A stretch of 64,000 bases of DNA from Streptomyces liliiviolaceus (lineage in GTDB: Bacteria; Actinomycetota; Actinomycetes; Streptomycetales; Streptomycetaceae): assembly GCF_018070025.1 (NCBI RefSeq), contig NZ_JAGPYQ010000001.1, positions 2,666,001 through 2,730,000 of the forward strand, given 5' to 3'. Below are positions 1 through 8,292 of this stretch, piece after piece (within the stretch, counting starts at the first letter, position 1; each line of letters opens with the position of its first letter). Under the pieces are notes generated by a model. The model saw only the letters and a list, made by a program, of their open reading frames with translations, did not search any database and was not told where the DNA came from. Position numbers and translations under genes: made by a program.

Positions 1-395
1 GCCGTGAGCAGGGCCGCTGCCTCGCGGATGTCGTCCGGGGTGAGGCGGCCGTTCGCGCCCGGCGACACCACGATGCTGTTGTCGCCGGACGGGTCCACCG
101 TGATGAGCGCGACCCCGGTGGGCGCGCCGCCGACGAGGACCCCGGCCGTGTCCACCCCGGCCGCCCGCTGCGAGTCGAGCAGCAGCCGGCCGTGCGCGTC
201 GTCGCCGACCCGGGCGAGGAGCGCCGTACGCGCCCCCAGCCGGGCGGCGGCGACCGCCTGGTTGGCGCCCTTGCCGCCCGGGTGCAGGGCCAGGTCGGAG
301 CCGAGCACGGTCTCCCCGGCGCCCGGCCGCCGCTCGACACCGACGACCAGATCGGCGTTGGCCGACCCGACGACCAGCAGGTCGTACTCGAACAT
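1..395 (-). CDS. rbsK: Ribokinase, N-terminal part (cut by window edge)
   Basis: Cytoplasmic pfkB-family sugar kinase that phosphorylates ribose with ATP. Only the first 131 residues are inside the window. Seen: the VVGSANADLVV strand near residues 8-18 and the sugar-binding GGKGANQAVAAARLG stretch at about 40-54, both typical of ribokinases. The ATG is preceded by AGGGAG at a 7-nt gap. It is the last visible gene of the operon, 40 nt after the rbsC-rbsB fusion, which fits phosphorylation of the imported ribose. The catalytic GAGD motif lies outside the window, so integrity cannot be judged. Confidence 0.9.
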   Translation of the reverse strand, partial: MFEYDLLVVGSANADLVVGVERRPGAGETVLGSDLALHPGGKGANQAVAAARLGARTALLARVGDDAHGRLLLDSQRAAGVDTAGVLVGGAPTGVALITVDPSGDNSIVVSPGANGRLTPDDIREAAALLT

Positions 396-435
396 GAACT
401 GTCTCCCTGGAGAGGTGGATACGGGGCGGTCGGGG

Positions 436-2394
436 TCAGCCCGTGAAGTCGGCCACGTTCTTCGACGTGACCACCTTCACCGGGACCTTCACCGTCTGCT
501 CGGTCTTCTTGCCGTCGGCCGCCCGCAGCGCGTTCTGCACGGCGATCCTGCCGAGTTCCTTCGGCTGCTGCGCCACGGAGGCGTACATCGTGCCGTCCGC
601 GACGGCCTTCAGCCCGTCCGGCGTGCCGTCGAAGCCGATGACCTGGACCGACTTCCCGGCCTTGGAGCCGAGCGCCTTGATCGCGCCGAGCGCCATCTCG
701 TCGTTCTCGGCGAAGACGCCCTGGACGTCCGGGTGGGCCTGGAGCAGGTTCGTCATCACGTCCAGCCCCTTCGTACGGTCGAAGTCGGCGGGCTGCCTGG
801 CGACCACCTCGATGTCCGGGTAGGCCTTCAGACCCTCCTCGAAGCCCGCGCCGCGCTCCCGGCTCGCGGACGTACCGGCCAGACCCTGAAGGATCACGAT
901 CTTGCCCTTGCCGCCCAGCTTCTCGGCGAGCGCCTTGGCGCCGAGCTGCCCGCCCTCGACGTTGTCGGAGGCCACGAGCGCGGCAGTCTTCGCCTTGTTG
1001 ACGCCCCGGTCGACGCCGACGACGGGGATGTCGGACTTGTTCGCGGAGCGCACCGAGGGGCCCGCCGCGTCCGAGTCCACCGGGTTGACGACGATCGAGT
1101 CGACGCCCTCGCTGGTGAAGTTCTGCAGCTGGTTGGCCTGCTGCGAGGCGTCGTTCTGCGCGTCGGTGACGGTCAGATCGGCCCCGAGCTTCTTCGCCTC
1201 GGCCTGCGCACCCGCCTTGATCTGTACGAAGAAGGGGTTGTTCAGGGTGGAGAGGGACAGGCCGACCTTCGGCTTCTCGGACGAGGACGAGCCGTTGTTG
1301 AAGATGCTCAGGCCGCCCACGACCGCCGCCACCAGAACGACCGCGAGGCCGTACTTGACCGCCTGCGGACCCTTCCTCCCCGCCGCGCCCCCGGCACCGG
1401 ACGTCACCGGGGTCGCCCCGGCCTTGCGGCGCACGGTGTCGAGCAGCACCGCCAGCGCGATGACCACACCGATGACGACCTGCTGCCAGAACGCCGACAC
1501 GGACAGGAGGTTGAGCCCGTTGCGCAGCACCGCGAGGATCAGCGCGCCGATCAGCGTCCCGGACGCCTTGCCGGTACCGCCCGCGAGGGAGGCACCGCCG
1601 ATGACGACCGCGGCGATCGCGTCCAGCTCGTACCCCTGCGCGGCCTGGGGCTGCGCGGAGGACAGCCGGGAGGCGAGCACGATGCCCGCGGCGGCGGCGA
1701 AGAGCCCGGACAACGCGTAGATGGCGAGCTTCTGCCGCTTCACCCGCAGCCCGGACAGCCGCGCCGCCTCCTCGTTGCCGCCGATCGCGTACATGGAACG
1801 CCCGATGTACGTACGGCCGAGGATCACGGCCGTGATCAGGCCCAGGACGATCATCACGAGGACCGGGACCGGCAGCCAGCCGCCGAGCGTGTCACCCAGG
1901 TGCGAGACCGAGTCGGGGAAGGCGATCGGGGAGCCCTGCGAGATCACCAGCGACAGACCGCGGCCCACCGACAGCATGGCGAGCGTCGCGATGAACGGCG
2001 GCAGCTTCCCGTACGAGATCAGGACGCCGTTCACGAGCCCGCACGCTATGCCGGTCGCGATCGCGAGGATCACCGCGATCCAGACCGGTACGCCCTCCGA
2101 AGTCGCCGTCCAGGCGAGGACGGTGGCGGAGAGGGCGGCGACGGAACCGACCGACAGGTCGATGCCCGCCGAGACGATCACGAAGGTCACACCGAAGGCG
2201 AGGATGGCGGTCACGGCCGCCTGGACGCCGATGTTGAGCAGGTTGTCCGTCGTCAGGAAGTCGCCGGACAGGGCCGACATCGCGATGACGAGGATGATGA
2301 GCGCGGTGAGCGCGCCGTTGTCGAGCAGGAGCCGGCGCAGGCCGCCGGAGGCGCCACGCGCGCCCGTTGTGCTCTTGAGCGTGTCAGTGGCCAC
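436..2394 (-). CDS. Ribose ABC transporter permease fused to its substrate-binding protein (RbsC-RbsB)
   Basis: One 652-residue chain carries two transporter parts. Residues about 25-325 are a BPD_transp_2/RbsC permease with many hydrophobic segments and the family motif SAGIDLSVGS (about 75-84). Residues 346-365 form one further membrane span, and from about residue 375 to the end there is a Peripla_BP_4 domain (KPKVGLSLSTLNNPFF and onward) resembling RbsB, with no lipobox of its own. The binding protein is therefore tethered to the permease on the outer face. The GTG start overlaps the rbsA stop by 11 bp. In E. coli these are separate genes. Ribose is inferred from rbsA and rbsK; another pentose is possible. 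Confidence 0.9.
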   Translation of the reverse strand: MATDTLKSTTGARGASGGLRRLLLDNGALTALIILVIAMSALSGDFLTTDNLLNIGVQAAVTAILAFGVTFVIVSAGIDLSVGSVAALSATVLAWTATSEGVPVWIAVILAIATGIACGLVNGVLISYGKLPPFIATLAMLSVGRGLSLVISQGSPIAFPDSVSHLGDTLGGWLPVPVLVMIVLGLITAVILGRTYIGRSMYAIGGNEEAARLSGLRVKRQKLAIYALSGLFAAAAGIVLASRLSSAQPQAAQGYELDAIAAVVIGGASLAGGTGKASGTLIGALILAVLRNGLNLLSVSAFWQQVVIGVVIALAVLLDTVRRKAGATPVTSGAGGAAGRKGPQAVKYGLAVVLVAAVVGGLSIFNNGSSSSEKPKVGLSLSTLNNPFFVQIKAGAQAEAKKLGADLTVTDAQNDASQQANQLQNFTSEGVDSIVVNPVDSDAAGPSVRSANKSDIPVVGVDRGVNKAKTAALVASDNVEGGQLGAKALAEKLGGKGKIVILQGLAGTSASRERGAGFEEGLKAYPDIEVVARQPADFDRTKGLDVMTNLLQAHPDVQGVFAENDEMALGAIKALGSKAGKSVQVIGFDGTPDGLKAVADGTMYASVAQQPKELGRIAVQNALRAADGKKTEQTVKVPVKVVTSKNVADFTG

Positions 2395-3961
2395 GGGGGT
2401 CCTCCACAGCGGTAACAGGGGTAACAGGGGTGGCGGGGGTGACAGAGTTGGTGGGTGTGCTGACGGCCAGGGCCATCACGGAGTCCTGGGTCGCCTCGTC
2501 GGCGGAGAGTTCGCCGGCGATCCGGCCCTGGGCCATCACCAGCACCCGGTCGCTCATCCCGAGCACCTCGGGCAGATCGCTGGAGATCATCAGAACGGCG
2601 TGCCCGGCGGCCGTGAGCGCGTTGACCAGCTGGTAGATCTCGACCTTGGCGCCCACGTCGATCCCGCGGGTCGGCTCGTCGAGGATCAGCACCCTGGTGT
2701 CGGCGAGCAGCCACTTGCCGATGACGACCTTCTGCTGGTTGCCGCCGGAGAGCGTGCGCACGTGCTGGCCGAGCCCGGCCATTCGTACGCCGAGCTGCTC
2801 GGCGATCTTCGCCGCGGCCGTCCGCTGACCCTTGAGGTCGACGAGTCCGCCGCGGGTGGCCGCCCGCAGGGTGACGAGCCCGAGGTTCTCCTCCACGGAG
2901 GCGTCCAGGAGCAGGCCCTGGCCCTTGCGGTCCTCGGGGACGAGCCCGATCCCGGCGGTCATCGCCGCGTTGACGTCGTGGCGGGGAAGCGGGTTGCCCG
3001 CGACGGCCACCGAGCCCTTGTCGTACGGGTCGGCGCCGAAGACGGCGCGCACGACCTCGGTGCGGCCCGCGCCCACGAGGCCCGCGATGCCGACGACCTC
3101 ACCGGCGCGCACCTCGAAGCTGATGTCGTGGAAGACACCGTCCCGGGTGAGCCCGTCGACGGTGAGCAGCGCCGCCCCGCTGTCGCTTTCGCCGTTGCCG
3201 TCGGGCCGCTCGCGCGGATACTGCAGCTCGATGGAGCGGCCCACCATCAGGCGTACGAGATCGTCCTCGGGTGTGGATGCGGGGACCTGGCCGACGCTGC
3301 GGCCGTCCCGGATGACGGTGACGCGGTCGCCGAGAGCGGCGATCTCCTCCAGGTGGTGGGTGATGAAGACGATGCCCACGCCGTCCTCGCGCAGCTTGCG
3401 CACGATCCGGAAGAGCTTCTCCACCTCCCCGGAGGTGAGCACCGCGGTCGGCTCGTCCATGATCAGCACGCGGGCGTCCAGGCTCAGCGCCTTCGCGATC
3501 TCGACCATCTGGAGGCGGGCGATGCCCAGTTCGCGGACCCGCGCGCGGGGGGAGACGTTCACGCCGACCCGCTCCAGGAGCACGGCGGCGTCGGCCTCCA
3601 TCCGCTTCCGGTCGATCATCCCGAGGCGGCGCGGCTGGCGGCCCAGGAAGATGTTCTCGGCGACGGTGAGGTCGGGGACCAGGTTGAACTCCTGGTAGAT
3701 GGTCGCGATCCCGAGGCGCGCGGCGTCCTGCGCGCCGTGGATGCGGACCTTCTCGCCGTCGACCACGATCTTCCCGGCGTCGGGGCGGTAGGCGCCGGAC
3801 AGCATCTTGATGAGGGTGCTCTTGCCGGCACCGTTCTCACCGAGCAGTACGTGCACCTCGCCGCGGCGCAGATCGAAGTCGACGCTGTCGAGCGCGACCA
3901 CACCGGGGAAGGTCTTGCGTATCCCTTCGATACGCAGCAACTCGTCCGGGCTGCTGCTCAC
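2384..3961 (-). CDS. rbsA: Ribose ABC transporter ATP-binding protein
   Basis: Double-cassette sugar ABC ATPase of 525 residues, close to the E. coli RbsA length, energising ribose import at the inner face of the membrane. The first cassette has Walker A GENGAGKST and Walker B VLIMDEPTAVLT. The second has the degenerate Walker A of this family (GLVGAGRTE), signature LSGGNQQKV and Walker B VLILDEPTRGID. I place the start at a GTG preceded by AAAGGAG at a 6-nt gap; this GTG overlaps the LacI stop as GTGA, so the two are translationally coupled. The open frame continues upstream, but that part lies inside the regulator gene. Confidence 0.92.
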   Translation of the reverse strand: MSSSPDELLRIEGIRKTFPGVVALDSVDFDLRRGEVHVLLGENGAGKSTLIKMLSGAYRPDAGKIVVDGEKVRIHGAQDAARLGIATIYQEFNLVPDLTVAENIFLGRQPRRLGMIDRKRMEADAAVLLERVGVNVSPRARVRELGIARLQMVEIAKALSLDARVLIMDEPTAVLTSGEVEKLFRIVRKLREDGVGIVFITHHLEEIAALGDRVTVIRDGRSVGQVPASTPEDDLVRLMVGRSIELQYPRERPDGNGESDSGAALLTVDGLTRDGVFHDISFEVRAGEVVGIAGLVGAGRTEVVRAVFGADPYDKGSVAVAGNPLPRHDVNAAMTAGIGLVPEDRKGQGLLLDASVEENLGLVTLRAATRGGLVDLKGQRTAAAKIAEQLGVRMAGLGQHVRTLSGGNQQKVVIGKWLLADTRVLILDEPTRGIDVGAKVEIYQLVNALTAAGHAVLMISSDLPEVLGMSDRVLVMAQGRIAGELSADEATQDSVMALAVSTPTNSVTPATPVTPVTAVEDPRGH

Positions 3962-4998
3962 GGGTTGCTCCTTTGAGTGACGTTCACGGGTGCGCTGTCC
4001 ATGGGGGGCGGTTCGCCGCAGGAGCGGCGGACGACGAGGGTGGCGGGGAGGGTGACCGACTGCGGGGGCCGCCCCTCGATGCGGTCGACGACGGCGCGTA
4101 CGGCGGCGCGGCCCAGTTCGGGGGTCGGCTGGGCGATCGCCGTGACGGGCGGATCGGTGTGCACGAACCACGGGATGTCGTCGAACGCGGCGAGCGCGAT
4201 GTCGTCGGGCACGCGAAGTCCCCGCGCCCGTACGGCGTCCAGGGCGCCCAGGGCCATCAGGTTGTCGGCCGCGAAGACGACCTCGGGCGGCTCGGCAAGG
4301 TCGAGGAACTCCTCGGTGGCCCGCCGGCCGCTGGCCGCCTGGAAGTCGCCCTGCCCGATGTAGGCGTCGGGGAGCGGCAGCCCGTACGCGCGCAGGGCGT
4401 CCCGGAAGGCGTCGACGCGCTCGCTGCCGGTGGTGGTGGCGGCCGGGCCCGCGATGATCGCGAGCCTGCGGTGGCCGAGGCCGTACAGGTGGGCGACGAG
4501 ATCGCGCACGGCGGTGCGGCCGTCGGCCCGGACGACGGGCACGTCCACGCCCGGTATCCACCGGTCCACGAAGACCATCGGCGTTCCCGAGCGCGCGGCG
4601 TCCAGCATCAGCGGGGAGCCGCCGTCCGTGGGGGACACGAGCAGGCCGTCGATCCGGCGGTCGAGGAGCGTACGGACGTGATGGTCCTGCAGATCGGGCC
4701 GCTCGTCGGCGTTGCCGATGATGACGCTGTAGCCGAGGGCGCGGGCCTCCTCCTCGACGGAGCGGGCCAGTTCGGTGAAGTACGGGTTCAGTACGTCGCT
4801 GATGACCAGGCCGAGGGTGTGGGTCTGGTCGGTGCGCAGGGAGCGGGCGACGGCGTTCGGGCGGTAGCCCAGTGCCTCGACGGCGGCCAGTACGCGGGTG
4901 CGGGCGTCCGCGCTCACCGACGGGTGGTCGTTCAGGACCCGCGACACCGTGGCGACGGAGACACCCGCCTCGGCGGCGACGTCCTTGATGCTCGCCAT
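3958..4998 (-). CDS. LacI-family transcriptional regulator of the ribose operon
   Basis: 346-residue repressor. Residues 2-21 are a classic LacI helix-turn-helix (SIKDVAAEAGVSVATVSRVL), followed by the hinge and a periplasmic-binding-protein-like effector domain (about 60-335). It is the first gene of the operon and has a strong AAGGAGG ribosome binding site. Its position, the overlap with rbsA and two LacI-type operator copies just upstream suggest autoregulation with ribose or a derivative as inducer. The inducer is inferred, not shown by the sequence. Confidence 0.9.
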   Translation of the reverse strand: MASIKDVAAEAGVSVATVSRVLNDHPSVSADARTRVLAAVEALGYRPNAVARSLRTDQTHTLGLVISDVLNPYFTELARSVEEEARALGYSVIIGNADERPDLQDHHVRTLLDRRIDGLLVSPTDGGSPLMLDAARSGTPMVFVDRWIPGVDVPVVRADGRTAVRDLVAHLYGLGHRRLAIIAGPAATTTGSERVDAFRDALRAYGLPLPDAYIGQGDFQAASGRRATEEFLDLAEPPEVVFAADNLMALGALDAVRARGLRVPDDIALAAFDDIPWFVHTDPPVTAIAQPTPELGRAAVRAVVDRIEGRPPQSVTLPATLVVRRSCGEPPPMDSAPVNVTQRSNP

Positions 4999-5026
4999 CG
5001 ACGCTCCACCTCCTTGTGGATCATCT

Positions 5027-5074
5027 TGGAAACGATTACACGCGTAATGCTGAGAGCGATTGGAATCGATTACA
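5027..5074 (-). promoter_or_regulatory. Pair of LacI-type operators upstream of the ribose operon
   Basis: Two copies of a 14-mer, TGGAAACGATTACA (5027-5040) and TGGAATCGATTACA (5061-5074), differ at one base and repeat at a 34-bp pitch, about three helical turns. They contain the NNCGNTTNCA-like core of LacI-family sites and lie 29-76 bp upstream of the regulator start. A possible -35 TTGTCA on the minus strand lies just upstream of the second copy. I infer autorepression of the rbs operon. Confidence 0.7.
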
Positions 5075-5192
5075 TCGAAGTTGACAAGCCCCTGAGACTG
5101 GATCGTGATGTTGCGGGTGGGCGGAGGCGGGCGGGGGTGGGCCGCGCGGTCCGGGTCGCCCCTGGAGGCGTGCTCATGTTCTGGCCAGTGCG

Positions 5193-5207
5193 TTGCGATA
5201 TTCGCAA
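5193..5207 (+). promoter_or_regulatory. Palindrome before the XRE/ImmA gene, likely operator
   Basis: TTGCGATATTCGCAA has perfect 6-bp arms TTGCGA/TCGCAA around TAT. It ends 20 nt before the ATG at 5228, overlapping the expected promoter or start of transcription. XRE-type antitoxins commonly bind such palindromes to repress their own operon. Confidence 0.6.
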
Positions 5208-5227
5208 GGCGCGGTTACGGTGGGTGC

Positions 5228-6424
5228 ATGTCCGATTCTGTGATCGATCGCGTACGCAGAGTGATAGAGGCGACGTCGGTGAGTCAGGCGGCCTTCGCCG
5301 AGAAGGTGGGGCTCACGCCCGACAAGCTGTCCAAGTCCCTGGCGGGGGTGCGCCGCTTCACGTCGCTCGACCTGGCGTTGATCGCCGAGGCGGGCGGCAG
5401 GACCGTGGACTGGCTGCTCACGGGGCGCGAGCCGCTGCGCCCGGCGTTCGCGGCCCGGACCACCGCCGGGGCGACTCCCGGACGGGGCCGCGTCAGCGAT
5501 GCCGCGGACCGATTCACGGCGGCGTACGAGGTGTTGGAGCTGCTGGGCAGGCCGCCCAAGCTGCCGCCGATGCCCTTCGTGCGTCCGGGCATCGAGCGTT
5601 TCGTGGACCAGGGGAGGCAGTTGGCTCAGGACGCCGTCGGTGTGCTCACCGCGGCGGACGGCCACCGGACCGTGGCCGGCCTGGAGACCGACGTGCTGAT
5701 CACGGCCTGTACGCAGGCGTTCGGCGTGGACGTCGCGGTCACGTGCCTTCCCGAGGCCGTGGACGGGCTCACCTGGCAGACGGACACGTTCCGGCTCATC
5801 CTCGTCGGACCCACCGAGACCTGGACCCGGCAGAGGTTCACTCTCGCTCACGAACTCGGTCACATCCTGGCCCGCGACGCCCAGGAACTCGTCGTCGAGT
5901 CGCATGTCGCCCCGGGGCGGCAGAGGGATCTGACCGAGGTGCGGGCCAACGTCTTCGCCTCCAACCTGCTGATGCCCGCGCCCGAGATCCGTGACCGGTT
6001 CCGTCGGGTGGCGGACCGGCACGGCGGGCTCACCGTCGAGGCGTTCTCCGAGCTGGTCGTGGCCTTCAAGGTCTCGCCCAGCGCGCTGAGCGCACGGTTG
6101 AGCCAACTCCGTCTCATCGACGCGAAGTCGGAACCCGCGGTCCATCACAGGGGTCTGACCACCGAGATCTGCCATCTGCTCGCCGGTGCGACGGACGCCT
6201 TCCAGCGGCAGCTCGCCTGGGCCGCGGCCCAGCGCTTCCCCGTACGCCTCGTGGCCGCGCTCTACAAGTGCTACGCCGAGGGGGAGACGACACTCAGGCC
6301 CCTCGCATCCCTCCTGGGCATGGACGTGGACCAGCTGCACGACCTTCTCGACCCCGCCGAGCCCGACAGTCCGGAAGTCGCCGTCAGTGAAGTGGAAGAA
6401 GGGGACCTGATCTTCCAGCCATGA
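5228..6424 (+). CDS. XRE helix-turn-helix protein fused to ImmA/IrrE metallopeptidase domain
   Basis: 398 residues. The N-terminus (about 4-66) is an XRE/lambda-repressor-like HTH (SQAAFAEKVGLTPDKLSKSLAG). Residues about 150-260 form an ImmA/IrrE (COG2856) zinc peptidase domain with HELGH at 208-212 and a likely third ligand Glu in EVRANVFASNLLMP (E237). The start is the ATG at 5228, because upstream codons cross the TTGCGA palindrome and promoter. The stop overlaps the downstream PIN-like gene (ATGA), which indicates coupled expression. XRE-COG2856 proteins are known partners in toxin-antitoxin and phage-immunity switches, where the peptidase cleaves a repressor or partner. I infer an antitoxin or regulator role. 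Confidence 0.85.
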   Translation: MSDSVIDRVRRVIEATSVSQAAFAEKVGLTPDKLSKSLAGVRRFTSLDLALIAEAGGRTVDWLLTGREPLRPAFAARTTAGATPGRGRVSDAADRFTAAYEVLELLGRPPKLPPMPFVRPGIERFVDQGRQLAQDAVGVLTAADGHRTVAGLETDVLITACTQAFGVDVAVTCLPEAVDGLTWQTDTFRLILVGPTETWTRQRFTLAHELGHILARDAQELVVESHVAPGRQRDLTEVRANVFASNLLMPAPEIRDRFRRVADRHGGLTVEAFSELVVAFKVSPSALSARLSQLRLIDAKSEPAVHHRGLTTEICHLLAGATDAFQRQLAWAAAQRFPVRLVAALYKCYAEGETTLRPLASLLGMDVDQLHDLLDPAEPDSPEVAVSEVEEGDLIFQP

Positions 6425-6963
6425 GACTCTGCTGGTTTCCGGACAACACCGTCCTGTGCAACTTCGCGGTCGTCGACCGCGTGTCATTGCTGGAGAAAGT
6501 GCTCGACGGGCGGGGCCGCTGGACCGAGGCGGTGGCCCACGAGGCCGAGCAGTCCGCCCGGTACATCCCCCGATTACGGGAGGTCGTGTCGCTCGGCATA
6601 CTCGGCGAGCCGATCACCGTCACGGACGTCGAGGAGATCGCCGCGGTCGACCGTCTGCGCCGGGCCGTCTTCGGCGGCGTCGCGTCCCTGCCCACCAAGC
6701 ACCTCGGCGAGGCCGAGACCTGCGTACTGATCACCATGCGCCCGGATTTTCGTGATGCGGTGTGGATCACCGACGACCGGTCCGCCGGCACGTACGCGCG
6801 GCGGAAAGGCATCACCACCAAGGAAACCTTCGACCTCATGAACGACGCCGTGGTCGGTGGGCTGATCAGCGCCGAGGACGGCCATGACCTGCTCCACCGG
6901 ATGGTGGCCGTCGGCCGTCACCTGCATCGCGTTTCCGTACGTCCCGACGAGCTGATGCGCTGA
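6421..6963 (+). CDS. PIN-like domain protein, putative toxin partner
   Basis: 180 residues, overlapping the XRE-ImmA gene by 4 bp. The fold pattern resembles PIN nucleases of the DUF3368 type: an N-terminal Asp in FPDNTVLCNF (D8), an acidic position near E41-E43, a HLGEAE motif (E97/E99) and ITDDRSAGTYARRKG (D118/D119), in the usual order for the metal-binding acids of PIN RNases. PIN proteins of this size are typical VapC-like toxins that cleave tRNA or rRNA. Assignment is by motif order only. It could instead be a non-toxic PIN-like protein. Confidence 0.7.
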   Translation: MRLCWFPDNTVLCNFAVVDRVSLLEKVLDGRGRWTEAVAHEAEQSARYIPRLREVVSLGILGEPITVTDVEEIAAVDRLRRAVFGGVASLPTKHLGEAETCVLITMRPDFRDAVWITDDRSAGTYARRKGITTKETFDLMNDAVVGGLISAEDGHDLLHRMVAVGRHLHRVSVRPDELMR

Positions 6964-6969
6964 GTGCGT

Positions 6970-6990
6970 CCGGCCGGCGTATCCGGCCGG
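6970..6990 (+). terminator. Hairpin after the PIN-like gene
   Basis: Perfect 8-bp arms CCGGCCGG with loop CGTAT, starting 6 nt after the stop. There is no T-run, as is usual for Streptomyces hairpin terminators. Confidence 0.5.
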
Positions 6991-7182
6991 CGCCCCCTCG
7001 TCTGAAGCCGCGCTGGCGTCCCGCAGCATGACCGTCGGGTGAATTCCAGCGGAATGGGGAATTGCTGGCGCGTTTACGATTTCGCGCCGCGCATTTATCC
7101 GCGAGTTGCCGCACAACCAACCGCACACCTCGCCCGTCACACGAAGCGAAAGGCATCACAACTGCTCCATGGAGGTTATGAA

Positions 7183-8049
7183 ATGTCTTATCGCCGCGGT
7201 GGTCTCCGCACTGCACGCGCCCTATCGGTTCTGGCGCCGATTGTCGGCATCGGACTGGCTGTTCCGCTTGCCCTAGCCGGAACGGCGGGTGCCGCGGAGT
7301 CGACGGCCACCGCCGTGGTCAACGAGTACGGCTGGCAGCTCACGTACACGGCAGCCCCTGGTCAGGCCAACGATGTGGCCGTCACGCAGTCGTACAACGA
7401 CGACCGCACGCAATACATTTACGTAATCGACGACGTCGTTCCGATAACCGCCGGAAGCGGGTGCAGCTATCCCGACAGCGCGGACCGGACCAAGGTCACC
7501 TGTGCGGTCGAGAATATCGAGAGCCAGTCCCCGTACGCGGCTCTGGAGGCGGACCTCGGCGACGGGAACGACACCGGCTCCGTCGAGAATCGCACCGACC
7601 AGATTTTCTCCTACAACTCCGTTGAACTGGGTCTCGGCGACGACAAGTGGACCAGCGGCGCCGGCGAACGCGTCGACGGCAGCTCCGTCAAGGGCGGCGC
7701 GGGGGACGACGTCATCACGGTGGGCGGGTACGGATCGTCCCTGGGCGGCGACGGCGCCGACACCCTCACCGCCACCGGCGGCGGCGAGATCCTCCAGGGC
7801 GGCGCGGGCGACGACGTGCTGCGCGGCGGCGCGGGCGAGCAGATCATCAAGGGCGACGACGGCGACGACACGGTGTACGGCGGCGCGGGCGACGACGAGC
7901 TGTACGGCGGCAAGGGCGACGACATCGTGTACGGGGAGGCCGGCAACGACCGCATCTGGGGCAACAGCGGCAACGACAAGCTGTACGGCGGGGCGGGCAC
8001 GGACACGATCTCCGGGGGAGCGGGCACGAACGTGATCGTCCAGGACTGA
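7183..8049 (+). CDS. Secreted RTX-type calcium-binding repeat protein
   Basis: 288 residues. A signal peptide is evident: RRGGLRTAR, then a hydrophobic core, then ALAGTAGAAES, with cleavage expected near residue 35-37. The C-terminal 100 residues are about ten glycine/aspartate nonapeptide repeats of the GGxGxDxxx type (GGAGDDVLR, GGAGDDELY, GGKGDDIVY and similar) that form a calcium-binding parallel beta-roll. The central part is not recognised. The ATG is preceded by GGAGG at a 7-nt gap. It stands alone, with a strong hairpin after it. The role is unknown; such proteins fold outside the cell on binding calcium. Confidence 0.85.
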   Translation: MSYRRGGLRTARALSVLAPIVGIGLAVPLALAGTAGAAESTATAVVNEYGWQLTYTAAPGQANDVAVTQSYNDDRTQYIYVIDDVVPITAGSGCSYPDSADRTKVTCAVENIESQSPYAALEADLGDGNDTGSVENRTDQIFSYNSVELGLGDDKWTSGAGERVDGSSVKGGAGDDVITVGGYGSSLGGDGADTLTATGGGEILQGGAGDDVLRGGAGEQIIKGDDGDDTVYGGAGDDELYGGKGDDIVYGEAGNDRIWGNSGNDKLYGGAGTDTISGGAGTNVIVQD

Positions 8050-8065
8050 CGACCGCGCGCCGTCG

Positions 8066-8096
8066 GGGGGCCGCGCGATCGCTTCGCGCGGCCCCC
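8066..8096 (+). terminator. Strong hairpin terminator after the RTX gene
   Basis: Perfect 13-bp arms GGGGGCCGCGCGA/TCGCGCGGCCCCC with loop TCGCT, 16 nt after the stop codon. It may also stop transcripts of the oppositely oriented AraC-cupin operon. Confidence 0.8.
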
Positions 8097-8130
8097 ACGG
8101 AACATGCCCCGGCCCGGCCCACCCCGCCCA

Positions 8131-8292
8131 GGCACGCTTCATCTCGCCGCCCCGCATCTTTTGGTCCAGCGCGTTGGAAGCCGCCGCCCGGACGCGGACG
8201 AGCACCGCGTCCGGACCCGGGGGTGGTGGTTCGAACCCGGCGAGCCGCATCACCTCCGGGCCGCCGTAGCGGTCGTACTGAACGCGCTTCAC
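8131..8292 (-). pseudogene. N-terminal remnant of an MDR-type NADPH:quinone oxidoreductase
   Basis: A GTG overlaps the cupin stop (GTGA) and begins a frame reading VKRVQYDRYGGPEVMRL, then PPPPGPDAVLVRVRAAASNALDQKMRGGEMK. This matches the N-terminus of zinc-independent medium-chain quinone reductases. After roughly 54 residues the similarity stops and the frame runs into the RTX gene terminator and beyond. The nucleotide-binding domain (about 270 residues) is missing. I read it as a deletion remnant of a gene once coupled to the cupin and AraC genes. Confidence 0.65.

Noticed and set aside
4..2415. Long open frame on the plus strand opposite the ribose operon
   Set aside because: Its translation is Arg-, Gly- and Ala-rich without any domain; it is the expected mirror of a high-GC coding strand carrying rbsCB and rbsK.
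7700..8040. Tandem DNA repeat region
   Set aside because: The periodicity is fully explained by the in-frame RTX nonapeptide repeats of the coding sequence.
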